From Alphaproteobacteria bacterium (GTDB lineage Bacteria > Pseudomonadota > Alphaproteobacteria > Reyranellales > Reyranellaceae): DNA of 64,000 nucleotides. Under the pieces are notes generated by a model. The model was not told the origin of the DNA. It searched no databases and worked only from the letters and a program-made list of their open reading frames with translations. The stretch's first letter is position 1. Each line of letters opens with the position of its first letter. Both the position numbers and the translations under genes were made by a program. The stretch covers positions 930,001 to 994,000 of the forward strand of contig JAHBYP010000001.1 in assembly GCA_019635875.1 (NCBI GenBank), read 5' to 3'. Below are positions 42,569 to 50,373 of the stretch, piece after piece.

Positions 42569-45135
42569 CGGAAATCGATGAGCCGTTCCTGTCGGAAGTC
42601 GCGCATCATCTTCTGTTCGACCCGACCGACGAAGCCGGGGCTTGCGGCTTCCATCATGCGATGGACAACCAATCCTTCCCAGATCGCGCGCGCCCAAAAC
42701 ACGTTGATCAACGGGATGTGCCCGTTCACGAGTCGGATCGTCTCTGAGGCGAGGTTGTTCTTGCCCGTGCCGGTCGCGGCGGCGACCGCGTGCTGAGCGA
42801 CACCAACCCCCTGAACGATGCTCGATGCGAGCGGGCCGGCGAGCACACCGATCTGAGGTTGACCCCCCTTCATCATGTCCTGAGTGATGATGTCGCCGAT
42901 CAGCGACAGACCGCCGCCCTTGGCGAGCGCTTCCATCATGTTCGACGCGGCGGCTTCGCGGTCGTGCCAATCGCGCATCGACTTGTTCGCGAAGAAATCT
43001 TTCACGCTCATGCTGACCAGCCCGGCGAACGTGGTCGAGGCGAGGATTCCGAGGATTCCATCAACCGAGGCGGACTCGCCCCGGTAGAGTTCCCGCCTCA
43101 TATGTGTGGACCCCATCATCCATGCGAACGACTTGAACTGCATGATCGACTTGACGATCTCGTATCCGGGATCGCCGGGACGACCGCCGCCCGCGCCACC
43201 GCTGGTGATGTATTTGATGTAAACGTTCGGGTCGGTCATCGATGCGCTGGCCTCGACGATGTTGAAGCCTCGGATGATCGAGTCGACGTTGTCGCGGAAT
43301 CGGCGAACCTCATGCTCGGTCGCGTCGGGCTTGTTCATCACCGTACGGACCGCCGCGTCGTCAAGGTTATCGAGCGCATCCGCGACCACGAAGTGGCGTC
43401 CCTGATCGTCGACGAAGGTGTTCGCCCGGGCGATATCCCAAACGGTTTCGTCGAAGTCGTGGCGGAGCATGGTGGTGCGTAGCTTCTCGGGGAGATCGGC
43501 GAACTTCACATCGCGTCGATACCCGAGGTTCGCGGCGATCTCTATGTTCGACGCTTCCAGCATGACCCGCGTGATGTAGCGCTGGCCGTTGAGGATCGTC
43601 ATCAACCCGGCCAGCTTTTGCGTGAACCCGGGAATGAGACTCTCTCCATCGGTGGCGCGGAGCGGGGCGTTCATCAGACTGATATGCACGTCCGCGCTCA
43701 CCCCGAAGTGGTTCATGAACGCGAGTTGATCGGCTCGATTCCCGCCGGGAATCCAATCCGTGGCGAGTTTCCAAAAACTCTTTCCGACGGTCTCCCAATA
43801 GTTGATCCCGTGCCACTGTAGCGCACGGGCACGCATGAACGGATCGGTGACGGACGAGAGAATACCTCCGGTGAGTTTCGACGCGGTGATCCAACCGCGC
43901 GCGACCGTCATGATCCGCGACGCGGTGATGTTCGACGGGTTGCTGGCGGTGCCGTCGAGGATGTCCATGTACCGGCCGAACTTGCGTTCCGCATCGTCGA
44001 GACGCTTCGCCTCATCCGTGTCGCCGCGTTCGCGAATCCGATTGCGTGCGCGGTCGATATCCGCTTTCAGTCCGGCGCGTGGGTTCGGACCGTACTTGTC
44101 CATCAGTCCGGCATTCCGCCCGGTCGATCTCAGTAGGTTCGCCATCGCATCGTGGATGCCGCCCATCCCGTACTTCTCGTTAAACTCGAACCACGCGTCC
44201 GCGTTCTTGAACTCGATCAGCCGATCATGGCTGAGCGACTTCGCGAGGTTCGCGCTCCCACCCTCGAACGCCGACATCAGATCGGATTCGGTCCGGTGCC
44301 CGTGGTCGCCGGATTCCAGTCGGTACTTGAGGTGTCGAACGAACTCTGTGCGTTCCTTCGGGTCGGAACCGATCCCGTAGTTGTCGAACGTCTTCTCGCC
44401 GACCGACTCGTAAAAGTCCCGCTCGAACTGTTCAAAGCTGGCTTTCCTGATTTTGCGCTGATTGTAGGACTGTCGGGTGATGTAGCCGGGGAGGTGATCG
44501 ATCACCGCACCCAACTGGTTCAACCGGACCCGCGCGAGTTCAGTCACGGTCACGTAAACCCGGGCGAGCCGCTCCGCCTCACGGTTCCCCGTGGGCGGTT
44601 GTCTGGTGTCGCCGTTCTGACGGGCCATCTCGCGCACGACATCACGACGGAAGTCTTTCGAGTGGAACCGCCAAAGCGTGACCGGGTTCATCGTGGTGAA
44701 CCCGGCTTCGGCCATCGCGTGATAGAACGGGGTGAGTAGCTTGTTCGTCTCGACTTCGATCCGGGTTTCTGCGGATCGGCCGAACCCTTCGTTGTCGCCG
44801 CGTCCGGCTTTGCGTTCGATGTTGATCAGGTCGGACTCAATCGAGAGCGTCTCATTCCCAACGTGTCGGTTCTGAGCGGTCCATCGTTCCTTCGCTTTCT
44901 CTAGCTGCAAGGCTTTCTGTTTCCATTGCTCGAACGCGGCGCGCTTCTCCGCGCGGACCATATCGTTGATCACGTCCAGCAACGTCTCGGGTTCGGACAG
45001 AATCTTCGACATCCGCATCCGCTCACGAACGCGGTCCGCGACTTTCTTCGCGAGCGCTTCGATCTCCATCGGATGCAGCGCATCACCTACGGCTTGGGCG
45101 ATTCCCGCGCGACAACGATCACCGAGTTCGCTCAT
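42565..45135 (-). CDS. internal virion protein (C-terminal half of gp16-type ejection protein)
   Basis: An 856-residue protein starting CRAGIAQAVGDALHPMEIEA after MSELGDR. Its C-terminal 450 residues (MTVARGWITASKLTGGILSS, NYWETVGKSFWKLATDW, GQRYITRVMLEASNIEIAAN, RAGGG-like SGGAGGGRPGDPGY) resemble the C-terminal part of giant internal proteins of podoviruses. It starts with ATGA overlap on the portal stop, so translation is coupled to the portal and not to its likely partner protein on the plus strand. No transglycosylase or peptidase motif was seen. It ends convergently on the gp16-N-like gene. Confidence 0.72.
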   Translation of the reverse strand: MSELGDRCRAGIAQAVGDALHPMEIEALAKKVADRVRERMRMSKILSEPETLLDVINDMVRAEKRAAFEQWKQKALQLEKAKERWTAQNRHVGNETLSIESDLINIERKAGRGDNEGFGRSAETRIEVETNKLLTPFYHAMAEAGFTTMNPVTLWRFHSKDFRRDVVREMARQNGDTRQPPTGNREAERLARVYVTVTELARVRLNQLGAVIDHLPGYITRQSYNQRKIRKASFEQFERDFYESVGEKTFDNYGIGSDPKERTEFVRHLKYRLESGDHGHRTESDLMSAFEGGSANLAKSLSHDRLIEFKNADAWFEFNEKYGMGGIHDAMANLLRSTGRNAGLMDKYGPNPRAGLKADIDRARNRIRERGDTDEAKRLDDAERKFGRYMDILDGTASNPSNITASRIMTVARGWITASKLTGGILSSVTDPFMRARALQWHGINYWETVGKSFWKLATDWIPGGNRADQLAFMNHFGVSADVHISLMNAPLRATDGESLIPGFTQKLAGLMTILNGQRYITRVMLEASNIEIAANLGYRRDVKFADLPEKLRTTMLRHDFDETVWDIARANTFVDDQGRHFVVADALDNLDDAAVRTVMNKPDATEHEVRRFRDNVDSIIRGFNIVEASASMTDPNVYIKYITSGGAGGGRPGDPGYEIVKSIMQFKSFAWMMGSTHMRRELYRGESASVDGILGILASTTFAGLVSMSVKDFFANKSMRDWHDREAAASNMMEALAKGGGLSLIGDIITQDMMKGGQPQIGVLAGPLASSIVQGVGVAQHAVAAATGTGKNNLASETIRLVNGHIPLINVFWARAIWEGLVVHRMMEAASPGFVGRVEQKMMRDFRQERLIDFR

Positions 45136-46715
45136 TCAATCGGTTCCTCACCACCCATGGCGGCGCCGAACATGCTCATGATGTCAGGGCCGACATTCGC
45201 GGCAGCCTTTCCGGCTTCCGCCGCCATCTCGGTATTCCCCTGTCCGTTCGCGATAGCCATACCCCCGGCGACGGCGGTCCCCATCTGCATCGCTTTGAGT
45301 TCCGCCTCGACCTGTGCGGCCGGCTTCAACAGATGCGGCGGGACGATCTGTTCCCACAGGAACCGGTTCGTCGCCGGTACGTCGAGAATCTGCATCGCCT
45401 CGCGTCCGCCAAGCTGTTTCATCATGGCGACCCCCTCATAGGTTTCGCGGAATCGCTGCATCTGGTGGACCCGCGTGGTGAGTGCGCGGATGTTCAAGAG
45501 GACCGGCGATTCCGGACCCAACGGGAAATCCGGCATTCGGCCGGACGCCTGCAACGCCATCACCACCGAGCGGATCAACGGTTCGAGTAGTTCCTTTTCG
45601 AGTCGCCGTGCGGCACCACCGATCCGGTCGAACCACTGTGCCGAACGCAAGTCGACTTCTCCCTTCGTCATCCGATCCGATCCGGGAAGAACGTCGACCA
45701 TCAGCCCTTGGCGGACCTTGGTCTGTTGCATCACGATCATCTCGGTTCCGAGCCGGACATCCGCGCCGGTCGGGATCATGTCGAGTTTCGAGTTCGGGTC
45801 CATGTAGTGGACCATGTCGGGCTGAATCCGCATGTTGCGGAGTTCAGGATCGTTCGAGGTGTACGAGGGTCGCGCCTGACGTTCACCCGCCGCCATCGTG
45901 TCGCGGACCATCTGGATCAACGTGTTGATGTCACCGAGGCACGAACGGACCGGGCTGTCCCCGTAGGGCTGGCCGCTCACCCGGTAGAACCGGAAGACGA
46001 TGAACGGACGGTACGCGCATTGCTTCGTATGGAGCCGCTCGAATCCCTTCGCGGTCCACACCGAGAACTCCCAACGCTTACCGGATGGCGTCATCGCCTC
46101 GACCAGATCGACCGATTCGTCCGGGGTCTTCTCGTTCAACTCGACGATCCACGAGGGGCACTCGTCCGCGTACTTCTCGACCACCTTCCGCGCGGGCAAC
46201 CGGTACTCGCGGAACACCGTATCGATGTAGCTCGATCCATCGTCGAGGAAGTAGAGACCCGAGATGTTCAACGCGGTGAAGTAGAGTCCATCGTCTTCGA
46301 TCTCGATCCCGATGGCGCCGACGCCACAGATGATCGAATCGGTGACGGATTCCTCGACCACCGAATAGAAACCGGAGTCGAGTAGCTCCGCATAGAACAC
46401 CCCTTCGGACTGAGCGAGTACGTATTCGAGTTCGCCGGTCGCGCCGTACTCCCGAGCGAGCGGGACAATGTCGAACTCACACCAACGGCGGTCCATCGGT
46501 ACCAAGTATTTCGTGACCGTGCTGGCAAGCTGTTGCACCCCTACGGTCGCGGTCGAATCGTTCGTGTCGCGGCGATCCCGCACGATCCCGTTCGGGCACC
46601 ATCCCTGTGGGATCGTCACCTCGTAACACTTGGCGATCTCGGTCTCGAATGGTTGGCGACGCGACTTCGCCACGGCCAGCCGAGATCGCGCCTGTTCGGC
46701 GGTCAACTCGGACAT
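45132..46715 (-). CDS. portal/head-tail connector protein (T7 gp8-like)
   Basis: A 527-residue protein (T7 gp8 has 536). Characteristic parts are the N-terminal AKSRRQPFETEIAKCYEVTI and PQGW, WCEFDIVPLAREYG, FIVFRFYRVSGQPYGDSPVR, RSCLGDINTLIQMVRDTMAA and LMVDVLPGSDRMTKGEV. It forms the dodecameric portal at the capsid vertex through which DNA is packaged. It starts 3 bases after the gp6.7-like gene and its stop overlaps the internal virion gene by ATGA. In T7 order the portal precedes scaffold and capsid; here it follows them. Confidence 0.9.
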   Translation of the reverse strand: MSELTAEQARSRLAVAKSRRQPFETEIAKCYEVTIPQGWCPNGIVRDRRDTNDSTATVGVQQLASTVTKYLVPMDRRWCEFDIVPLAREYGATGELEYVLAQSEGVFYAELLDSGFYSVVEESVTDSIICGVGAIGIEIEDDGLYFTALNISGLYFLDDGSSYIDTVFREYRLPARKVVEKYADECPSWIVELNEKTPDESVDLVEAMTPSGKRWEFSVWTAKGFERLHTKQCAYRPFIVFRFYRVSGQPYGDSPVRSCLGDINTLIQMVRDTMAAGERQARPSYTSNDPELRNMRIQPDMVHYMDPNSKLDMIPTGADVRLGTEMIVMQQTKVRQGLMVDVLPGSDRMTKGEVDLRSAQWFDRIGGAARRLEKELLEPLIRSVVMALQASGRMPDFPLGPESPVLLNIRALTTRVHQMQRFRETYEGVAMMKQLGGREAMQILDVPATNRFLWEQIVPPHLLKPAAQVEAELKAMQMGTAVAGGMAIANGQGNTEMAAEAGKAAANVGPDIMSMFGAAMGGEEPIE

Positions 46716-46718
46716 GCG

Positions 46719-46910
46719 TTAGAACGCCCCGAGTTTGAACGGTCCGGTTTTCAGATCGGCGAACGGATCGACCGGGGCGTCCAGCGATCCCGCACCAATC
46801 GCGGAAAGCCGGGCATTGTTGCGGGCCTTTCGGCCGGACTCGCGACGTTCCGCCATGACCTGTTCGGTCGGCTTCGCGGCGGGCACATCAGGGGCGGACA
46901 TGAAACACAT
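46719..46910 (-). CDS. small virion protein (T7 gp6.7-like)
   Basis: A 63-residue protein starting MCFMSAPDVPAAKPTEQVMA, matching the MCF start and small basic/Pro character of T7 gp6.7, a minor head protein next to the portal. The rest (RRESGRKARNNARLSAIGAG) is basic and flexible. It sits directly before the portal gene, as in T7. It follows a TAAATA motif at 46 bases and a hairpin, so it is the first gene of the portal transcript. Confidence 0.65.
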   Translation of the reverse strand: MCFMSAPDVPAAKPTEQVMAERRESGRKARNNARLSAIGAGSLDAPVDPFADLKTGPFKLGAF

Positions 46911-46950
46911 CTTTTTGGTTGCTCCGGTTGGGAGGTTTGTTGGTTCCGAG

Positions 46951-46956
46951 TATTTA
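46951..46956 (-). promoter_or_regulatory. phage late promoter-like motif GATAAATA, portal unit
   Basis: A minus-strand TAAATA element 41-46 bases before the gp6.7-like start, just downstream of a GC-rich hairpin that ends the capsid unit. Confidence 0.55.
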
Positions 46957-46976
46957 TCTGCGAGGGCTGAACGCAG

Positions 46977-47006
46977 ATCGCCCCGCGCGTTGGAACGGCG
47001 GGGCGA
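46977..47006 (-). terminator. GC-rich hairpin, probable terminator of capsid unit
   Basis: On the minus strand TCGCCCCGC and GCGGGGCGA pair with a loop of about 12 bases, shortly after the stop at 47034. There is no T-run, so termination would be partial or factor-dependent. Confidence 0.5.
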
Positions 47007-47033
47007 CTGGAATCAGATCAGGCCGGGATCGGC

Positions 47034-47468
47034 TTAGGCGGCGGTCCGCTTGAACAACACCGTAACGCGGACCGAACCGGTCCACGCGCCGGAACCGACA
47101 GCGGTGATGTCGACGGTACCGTCAGCGGAGAAGACATAGCCGCGACCCTTCGCGAGCGAAGTCACGTCGGTCAGGGCGTTCAGGCTGGCGCGGGTCGCCG
47201 ACGTGGACGTGGTGGTCAGGATGAACGCGTCGTCATCGGTGATGGTACCCCCGAGGGAGTAGCCGACCGAGTACGAGGTGTTCGCACCAAGCGCGTCCGC
47301 ATCAACGATCACGTCAACGATCTCGTCACCCTTGCTCATCGCGATCATCGCGCGGGACTCGGTGGTCGCCGGAGAACCAGCGCATTCGATTGCCTTCGTC
47401 CGGGACAGGATCATCGAATCGAAACGGGTCGCGGTGCCCGAAGAAACGTCAGAAGTTACAGTTGCCAT
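47034..47468 (-). CDS. probable head decoration/stabilisation protein
   Basis: A 144-residue, Thr/Ser/Val-rich, beta-looking protein (MATVTSDVSSGTATRFDSMI, DADALGANTSYSVGYSLGGT, YVFSADGTVDITAVGSGAWT). It has no Cys-rich or catalytic features. Its place right after the major capsid gene, with a 43-base gap and no terminator, and its small beta-rich composition fit capsid decoration or cement proteins. The sequence alone does not prove it; virion proteomics would. Confidence 0.6.
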   Translation of the reverse strand: MATVTSDVSSGTATRFDSMILSRTKAIECAGSPATTESRAMIAMSKGDEIVDVIVDADALGANTSYSVGYSLGGTITDDDAFILTTTSTSATRASLNALTDVTSLAKGRGYVFSADGTVDITAVGSGAWTGSVRVTVLFKRTAA

Positions 47469-47511
47469 TGTGAGTGTTCCTCATCTTGTTAGTGTTGGGG
47501 ATCGAGCCGGA

Positions 47512-48333
47512 TTAGAGGCTCGACACCGTGTTGACCTGTACGCCAGCGGGATCGATGACCGTCGCGCCGCAAACCATGGTGGACGCGAACAGATGCATCA
47601 GCTTCTGCGGGACGTAGTTGGATTCCGTCTTCACGTCCTGAGCGATACCCAGTCCGAGCGCGTTCTCATGAATGACGAACGTCTTGTGGACGGTGGATTC
47701 CTGAAAGGACAATCCGTTCAGAACGGTCGAGACAACGATGTCCATCCCGAACAGTCCGAGGATGTCACCGGTCATGATCGCGCCGGACTTGACGTAGTCA
47801 CCGCTGGTTATCTGGGCAAGCTGGATCAGCTTTCCCCAAACCTTCGGGGTGACAACCCAAGTGATCTTTCCCGCGCCGAGATCGGCGGTCTTCATCGCGA
47901 CACCAACGGCGGCGACGTACGCCATATCGAGCGCGGCGGAGGCGACACCGGTCGAGGCGCCAGCGTTGGCGGCTTCGATGATCCGGCGGTCGATCTTGCG
48001 GTTCAGTTCGTTCGCGATCTGGCGCGAGTTGACCTTGTCCCATCCGGAGACGTTCGACTGAGCCTGATCCAGCGTGTGAAGCCAGCGATGGGCCACAGTC
48101 GGAATCATCGTCGCGGTCTTGAACGAGAACGCGTCGGGGTCGAGGGCCAGATCAGCGCCACGGACGTACGTGTCCTCACTGGACGCGGAGGTGGCGAACG
48201 GGAAGTTGATGGTTTCAGCGCCGATGTTGGTCATTTCCAACACACGGCCACGCAACTTGGACTGGTCCTGTTCCTGAGCGGTGGTGACGAAGTCCGAGAA
48301 CTTAGTCGCGAATACGGGATCGAGAGACGACAT
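47512..48333 (-). CDS. major capsid protein
   Basis: A 273-residue protein with features of podovirus capsid proteins of the HK97 fold: VFATKFSDFVTTAQEQDQSK at the N-arm, NELNRKIDRRIIEAANAGAS in the spine-helix position, DLGAGKITWVVTPKVWGKLI, and MDIVVSTVLNGLSFQESTVH near the C-terminus. It follows the scaffold gene by 233 bases with its own terminator and promoter motif in the gap, which would allow high expression. It has no N-terminal protease-processed domain, consistent with a separate scaffold. Confidence 0.82.
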   Translation of the reverse strand: MSSLDPVFATKFSDFVTTAQEQDQSKLRGRVLEMTNIGAETINFPFATSASSEDTYVRGADLALDPDAFSFKTATMIPTVAHRWLHTLDQAQSNVSGWDKVNSRQIANELNRKIDRRIIEAANAGASTGVASAALDMAYVAAVGVAMKTADLGAGKITWVVTPKVWGKLIQLAQITSGDYVKSGAIMTGDILGLFGMDIVVSTVLNGLSFQESTVHKTFVIHENALGLGIAQDVKTESNYVPQKLMHLFASTMVCGATVIDPAGVQVNTVSSL

Positions 48334-48483
48334 GGAGGTTTTCCCCCTCTTGTTGATTGGTTTGATTGATTCGACCGTCCGATCTGCCGCGAGGTGTTGT
48401 CCGGCTTTGCGTGTCCGGGTCCGCTTGCGGGGATTGTCCGGCTCACGCCACGGGCACAGGGCGATGTGTGACGTTCTGAAATC

Positions 48484-48489
48484 TATTTA
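48484..48489 (-). promoter_or_regulatory. phage late promoter-like motif CCTAAATA, capsid unit
   Basis: A minus-strand TAAATA element just after the scaffold-unit terminator and about 150 bases before the capsid start. It has the longest leader among the structural copies; that leader contains GGCGTGAGCCGGACAATCC-type short dyads. Confidence 0.55.
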
Positions 48490-48518
48490 GGGCGGACGCG
48501 GATTCCCGTGACACGAAC

Positions 48519-48544
48519 GAAAACCCCCGCACGGTGGCGGGGGT
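48519..48544 (-). terminator. rho-independent terminator of scaffold unit
   Basis: On the minus strand ACCCCCGC and GCGGGGGT form a stem around CACCGT, followed by TTTTCG. It lies 23 bases after the scaffold stop. Confidence 0.85.
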
Positions 48545-48566
48545 CGTTGGTTGGAGTTCGATCCGG

Positions 48567-49448
48567 TTACTTCTGGGATTCCAGCTTGTGTTGCTGGCGG
48601 ATGAGATCGTCGAGTTCCGCCCGCATCCGCTTGCCTTCGCTGGTCTGCGAATCCCGGGCGGGGTGATTGAGGATCGCCTTTTTCTTCGCGATGATCTCGT
48701 CGAGTGATCCCGCACCACCCGGCGCGGCGTCGGTCCGCTCGAACTTCGCTCCGCCCTGCGAGTCCATCATCATATCGATCAGCAATCGACCGTTCGCGAT
48801 GGGGAGAAGACGCTTCGCCACGTCGGCGGGTAGCTTGGCGATGGCCCATCGATTCTGAGCGGCGATCCGGGTTTCCGCTTTATCCCCGTATTTCTCGACC
48901 AGCTTGGCGGTTTCCGCTTCATCGTCCACGGGGGTCCCGTACTGGCTGACGATGGCGTTCAACTGTTCGCCGTACTTGTCAGTCAGACGGTCGACGGTCT
49001 TCTGAGGGAGGCGTTCCTCTTTGAAGATGGTCCGCCATGCGTCGCGCTGTTCGTCGTTCTGCCACGCCAGTCCATGCCGGGTGAACACCTCATCGTTGTC
49101 CACGTATTCATCCGGAGCGGCCGGCGCATCCTTCATCTGGGTTTCGAGTTCCCGCATCCGCTTTTCGGATTCCGCGTACGCCTTGCTCAGATCGTCGACG
49201 GTCTTGAACTTCCTCGGTAGTTTCGACGTGTCCGACGCATCCTCGATCTCGACGCCCGAATCAGCATCGTCGGATTCCGTCGAGATGTTCTCGTCCATCT
49301 TCAACGATAGCTTCGGCCGCTTCGTCTCGGTGGTCGCGTCCGGCTTCACCTCGACCTTGGTCTGATCCGTCTGAGTTTGATCCGTCTGTTCGGTCTGGGT
49401 TGCGGCGGTTGATTCCGCCGTCTGTTGGTTATTGGCGTTCTGTTCCAT
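48567..49448 (-). CDS. scaffolding protein
   Basis: A 293-residue, highly charged protein with a Gln/Thr-rich acidic N-terminus (EQNANNQQTAESTAATQTEQ), an Asp/Glu-rich middle, a helical segment (LSKAYAESEKRMRELETQMK) and a basic helical C-terminus (RMRAELDDLIRQQHKLESQK), the usual capsid-binding end. Position before the capsid gene matches T7 gp9. It should direct procapsid assembly and leave before DNA packaging. Confidence 0.82.
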   Translation of the reverse strand: MEQNANNQQTAESTAATQTEQTDQTQTDQTKVEVKPDATTETKRPKLSLKMDENISTESDDADSGVEIEDASDTSKLPRKFKTVDDLSKAYAESEKRMRELETQMKDAPAAPDEYVDNDEVFTRHGLAWQNDEQRDAWRTIFKEERLPQKTVDRLTDKYGEQLNAIVSQYGTPVDDEAETAKLVEKYGDKAETRIAAQNRWAIAKLPADVAKRLLPIANGRLLIDMMMDSQGGAKFERTDAAPGGAGSLDEIIAKKKAILNHPARDSQTSEGKRMRAELDDLIRQQHKLESQK

Positions 49449-49454
49449 CTGTTC

Positions 49455-49730
49455 TTAGCCTCTGTTGATCTGGTTGGTTCGGGTTCCCTTGATCGCGAAC
49501 TCAACTCGATTGCGAATCCTCAGCACCTCGTTCAGCCGTGCGGCGATGGCGACGGCGAGGTGCGGATCAGGATGGGTCAGATCGAGCGCGGGAAGGATCG
49601 CGGATCGTGCGAGATCGTTCAGGACTCGCCGTCCGTGCGGGGTGTTGAAAGTGGCGGCGTAGTCTTCATCGCTGGCCGGTTCCGGTCGCGTGATCGACAT
49701 GGATGGTTCCCATCCGGGTTCTGTGCTCAT
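49455..49730 (-). CDS. Bbp19-like small phage protein
   Basis: A 91-residue protein. The segment DYAATFNTPHGRRVLNDLAR, then an aliphatic helix with the HLAVAIAARLNEVLRIRNRV pattern, resembles Bbp19-type proteins that lie near capsid or portal genes in podoviruses. The function is unknown. It follows a TAAATA motif by 34-39 bases and precedes the scaffold gene by 6 bases. Confidence 0.65.
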   Translation of the reverse strand: MSTEPGWEPSMSITRPEPASDEDYAATFNTPHGRRVLNDLARSAILPALDLTHPDPHLAVAIAARLNEVLRIRNRVEFAIKGTRTNQINRG

Positions 49731-49763
49731 GCTCGTCTGATCTCGTCTAATCTGGTCTGTCCT

Positions 49764-49769
49764 TATTTA
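49764..49769 (-). promoter_or_regulatory. phage late promoter-like motif GCTAAATA, scaffold unit
   Basis: A minus-strand TAAATA element 34-39 bases before the Bbp19-like start and 15 bases after the preceding stop. Confidence 0.55.
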
Positions 49770-49783
49770 GCGAACAGAGAGAA

Positions 49784-50362
49784 TCAGAACGTCGCGGCGA
49801 GCCTAAAGAGATCGTCCAACTGTTCGGTGGTCTGACCGATGGCCGCAGCCATCCCGACGATGAGCGGATCAGACCGTTCAAAGATCGCCGCACGCGCCCA
49901 CAGACGTTGGGTGAGCGAATCCGCCTGAGCGACCGCAGCGTCCACCGTATCGAGCAAGTCGACCTGATCGAGAGCGCGGATGAGTTGGCCGGCGCTCACA
50001 CTCGCGGGAACCGGGATGGGACCCTCGATCCACTCACCATTGTCGAACACATGATTCGCGGATGGCGGTTCGATCAGGGTGAGATGGTCGGGGAGTTCAC
50101 CGACCTGAGCGATCACCACGGGCTGTCGGGTGGCCGTGTCGAACGCGACCACGCCGCGCAGATCGGCGACCACCGACCATTCACCATCCGCGAACCGGAC
50201 GGTCTCGTTCTCACCCGGAACCGGGGGAACCACCGTGGTTGATCGAGCCGGGATCATCCAGACAGTCTCGCCAAGTTCGAGATCACGCGGGGATGCGACC
50301 GCCGTGGTGATCTCGGTCAGAACTCCATCCGGGTCGTAATGGTAGAGGTTGGGTGCGCTCAT
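49784..50362 (-). CDS. probable tail fibre assembly protein
   Basis: A 192-residue protein directly after the tail fibre gene. It contains the tail-fibre-chaperone-like repeats of short acidic/Trp segments (FADGEWSVVADLRGVVAFDT, IEPPSANHVFDNGEWIEGPI) and a helical C-terminus (SAGQLIRALDQVDLLDTVDA). Chaperones of this sort help fold and attach fibres and sometimes stay on the tip. It starts 11 bases after the fibre stop. Confidence 0.65.
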   Translation of the reverse strand: MSAPNLYHYDPDGVLTEITTAVASPRDLELGETVWMIPARSTTVVPPVPGENETVRFADGEWSVVADLRGVVAFDTATRQPVVIAQVGELPDHLTLIEPPSANHVFDNGEWIEGPIPVPASVSAGQLIRALDQVDLLDTVDAAVAQADSLTQRLWARAAIFERSDPLIVGMAAAIGQTTEQLDDLFRLAATF

Positions 50363-50373
50363 GTTGGTTCTCG

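Noticed and set aside
40811-45135. A lytic transglycosylase domain in the gp16-like proteins
   Set aside because: I looked for the catalytic Glu and GLMQ-type motifs at both N-termini and did not see them.
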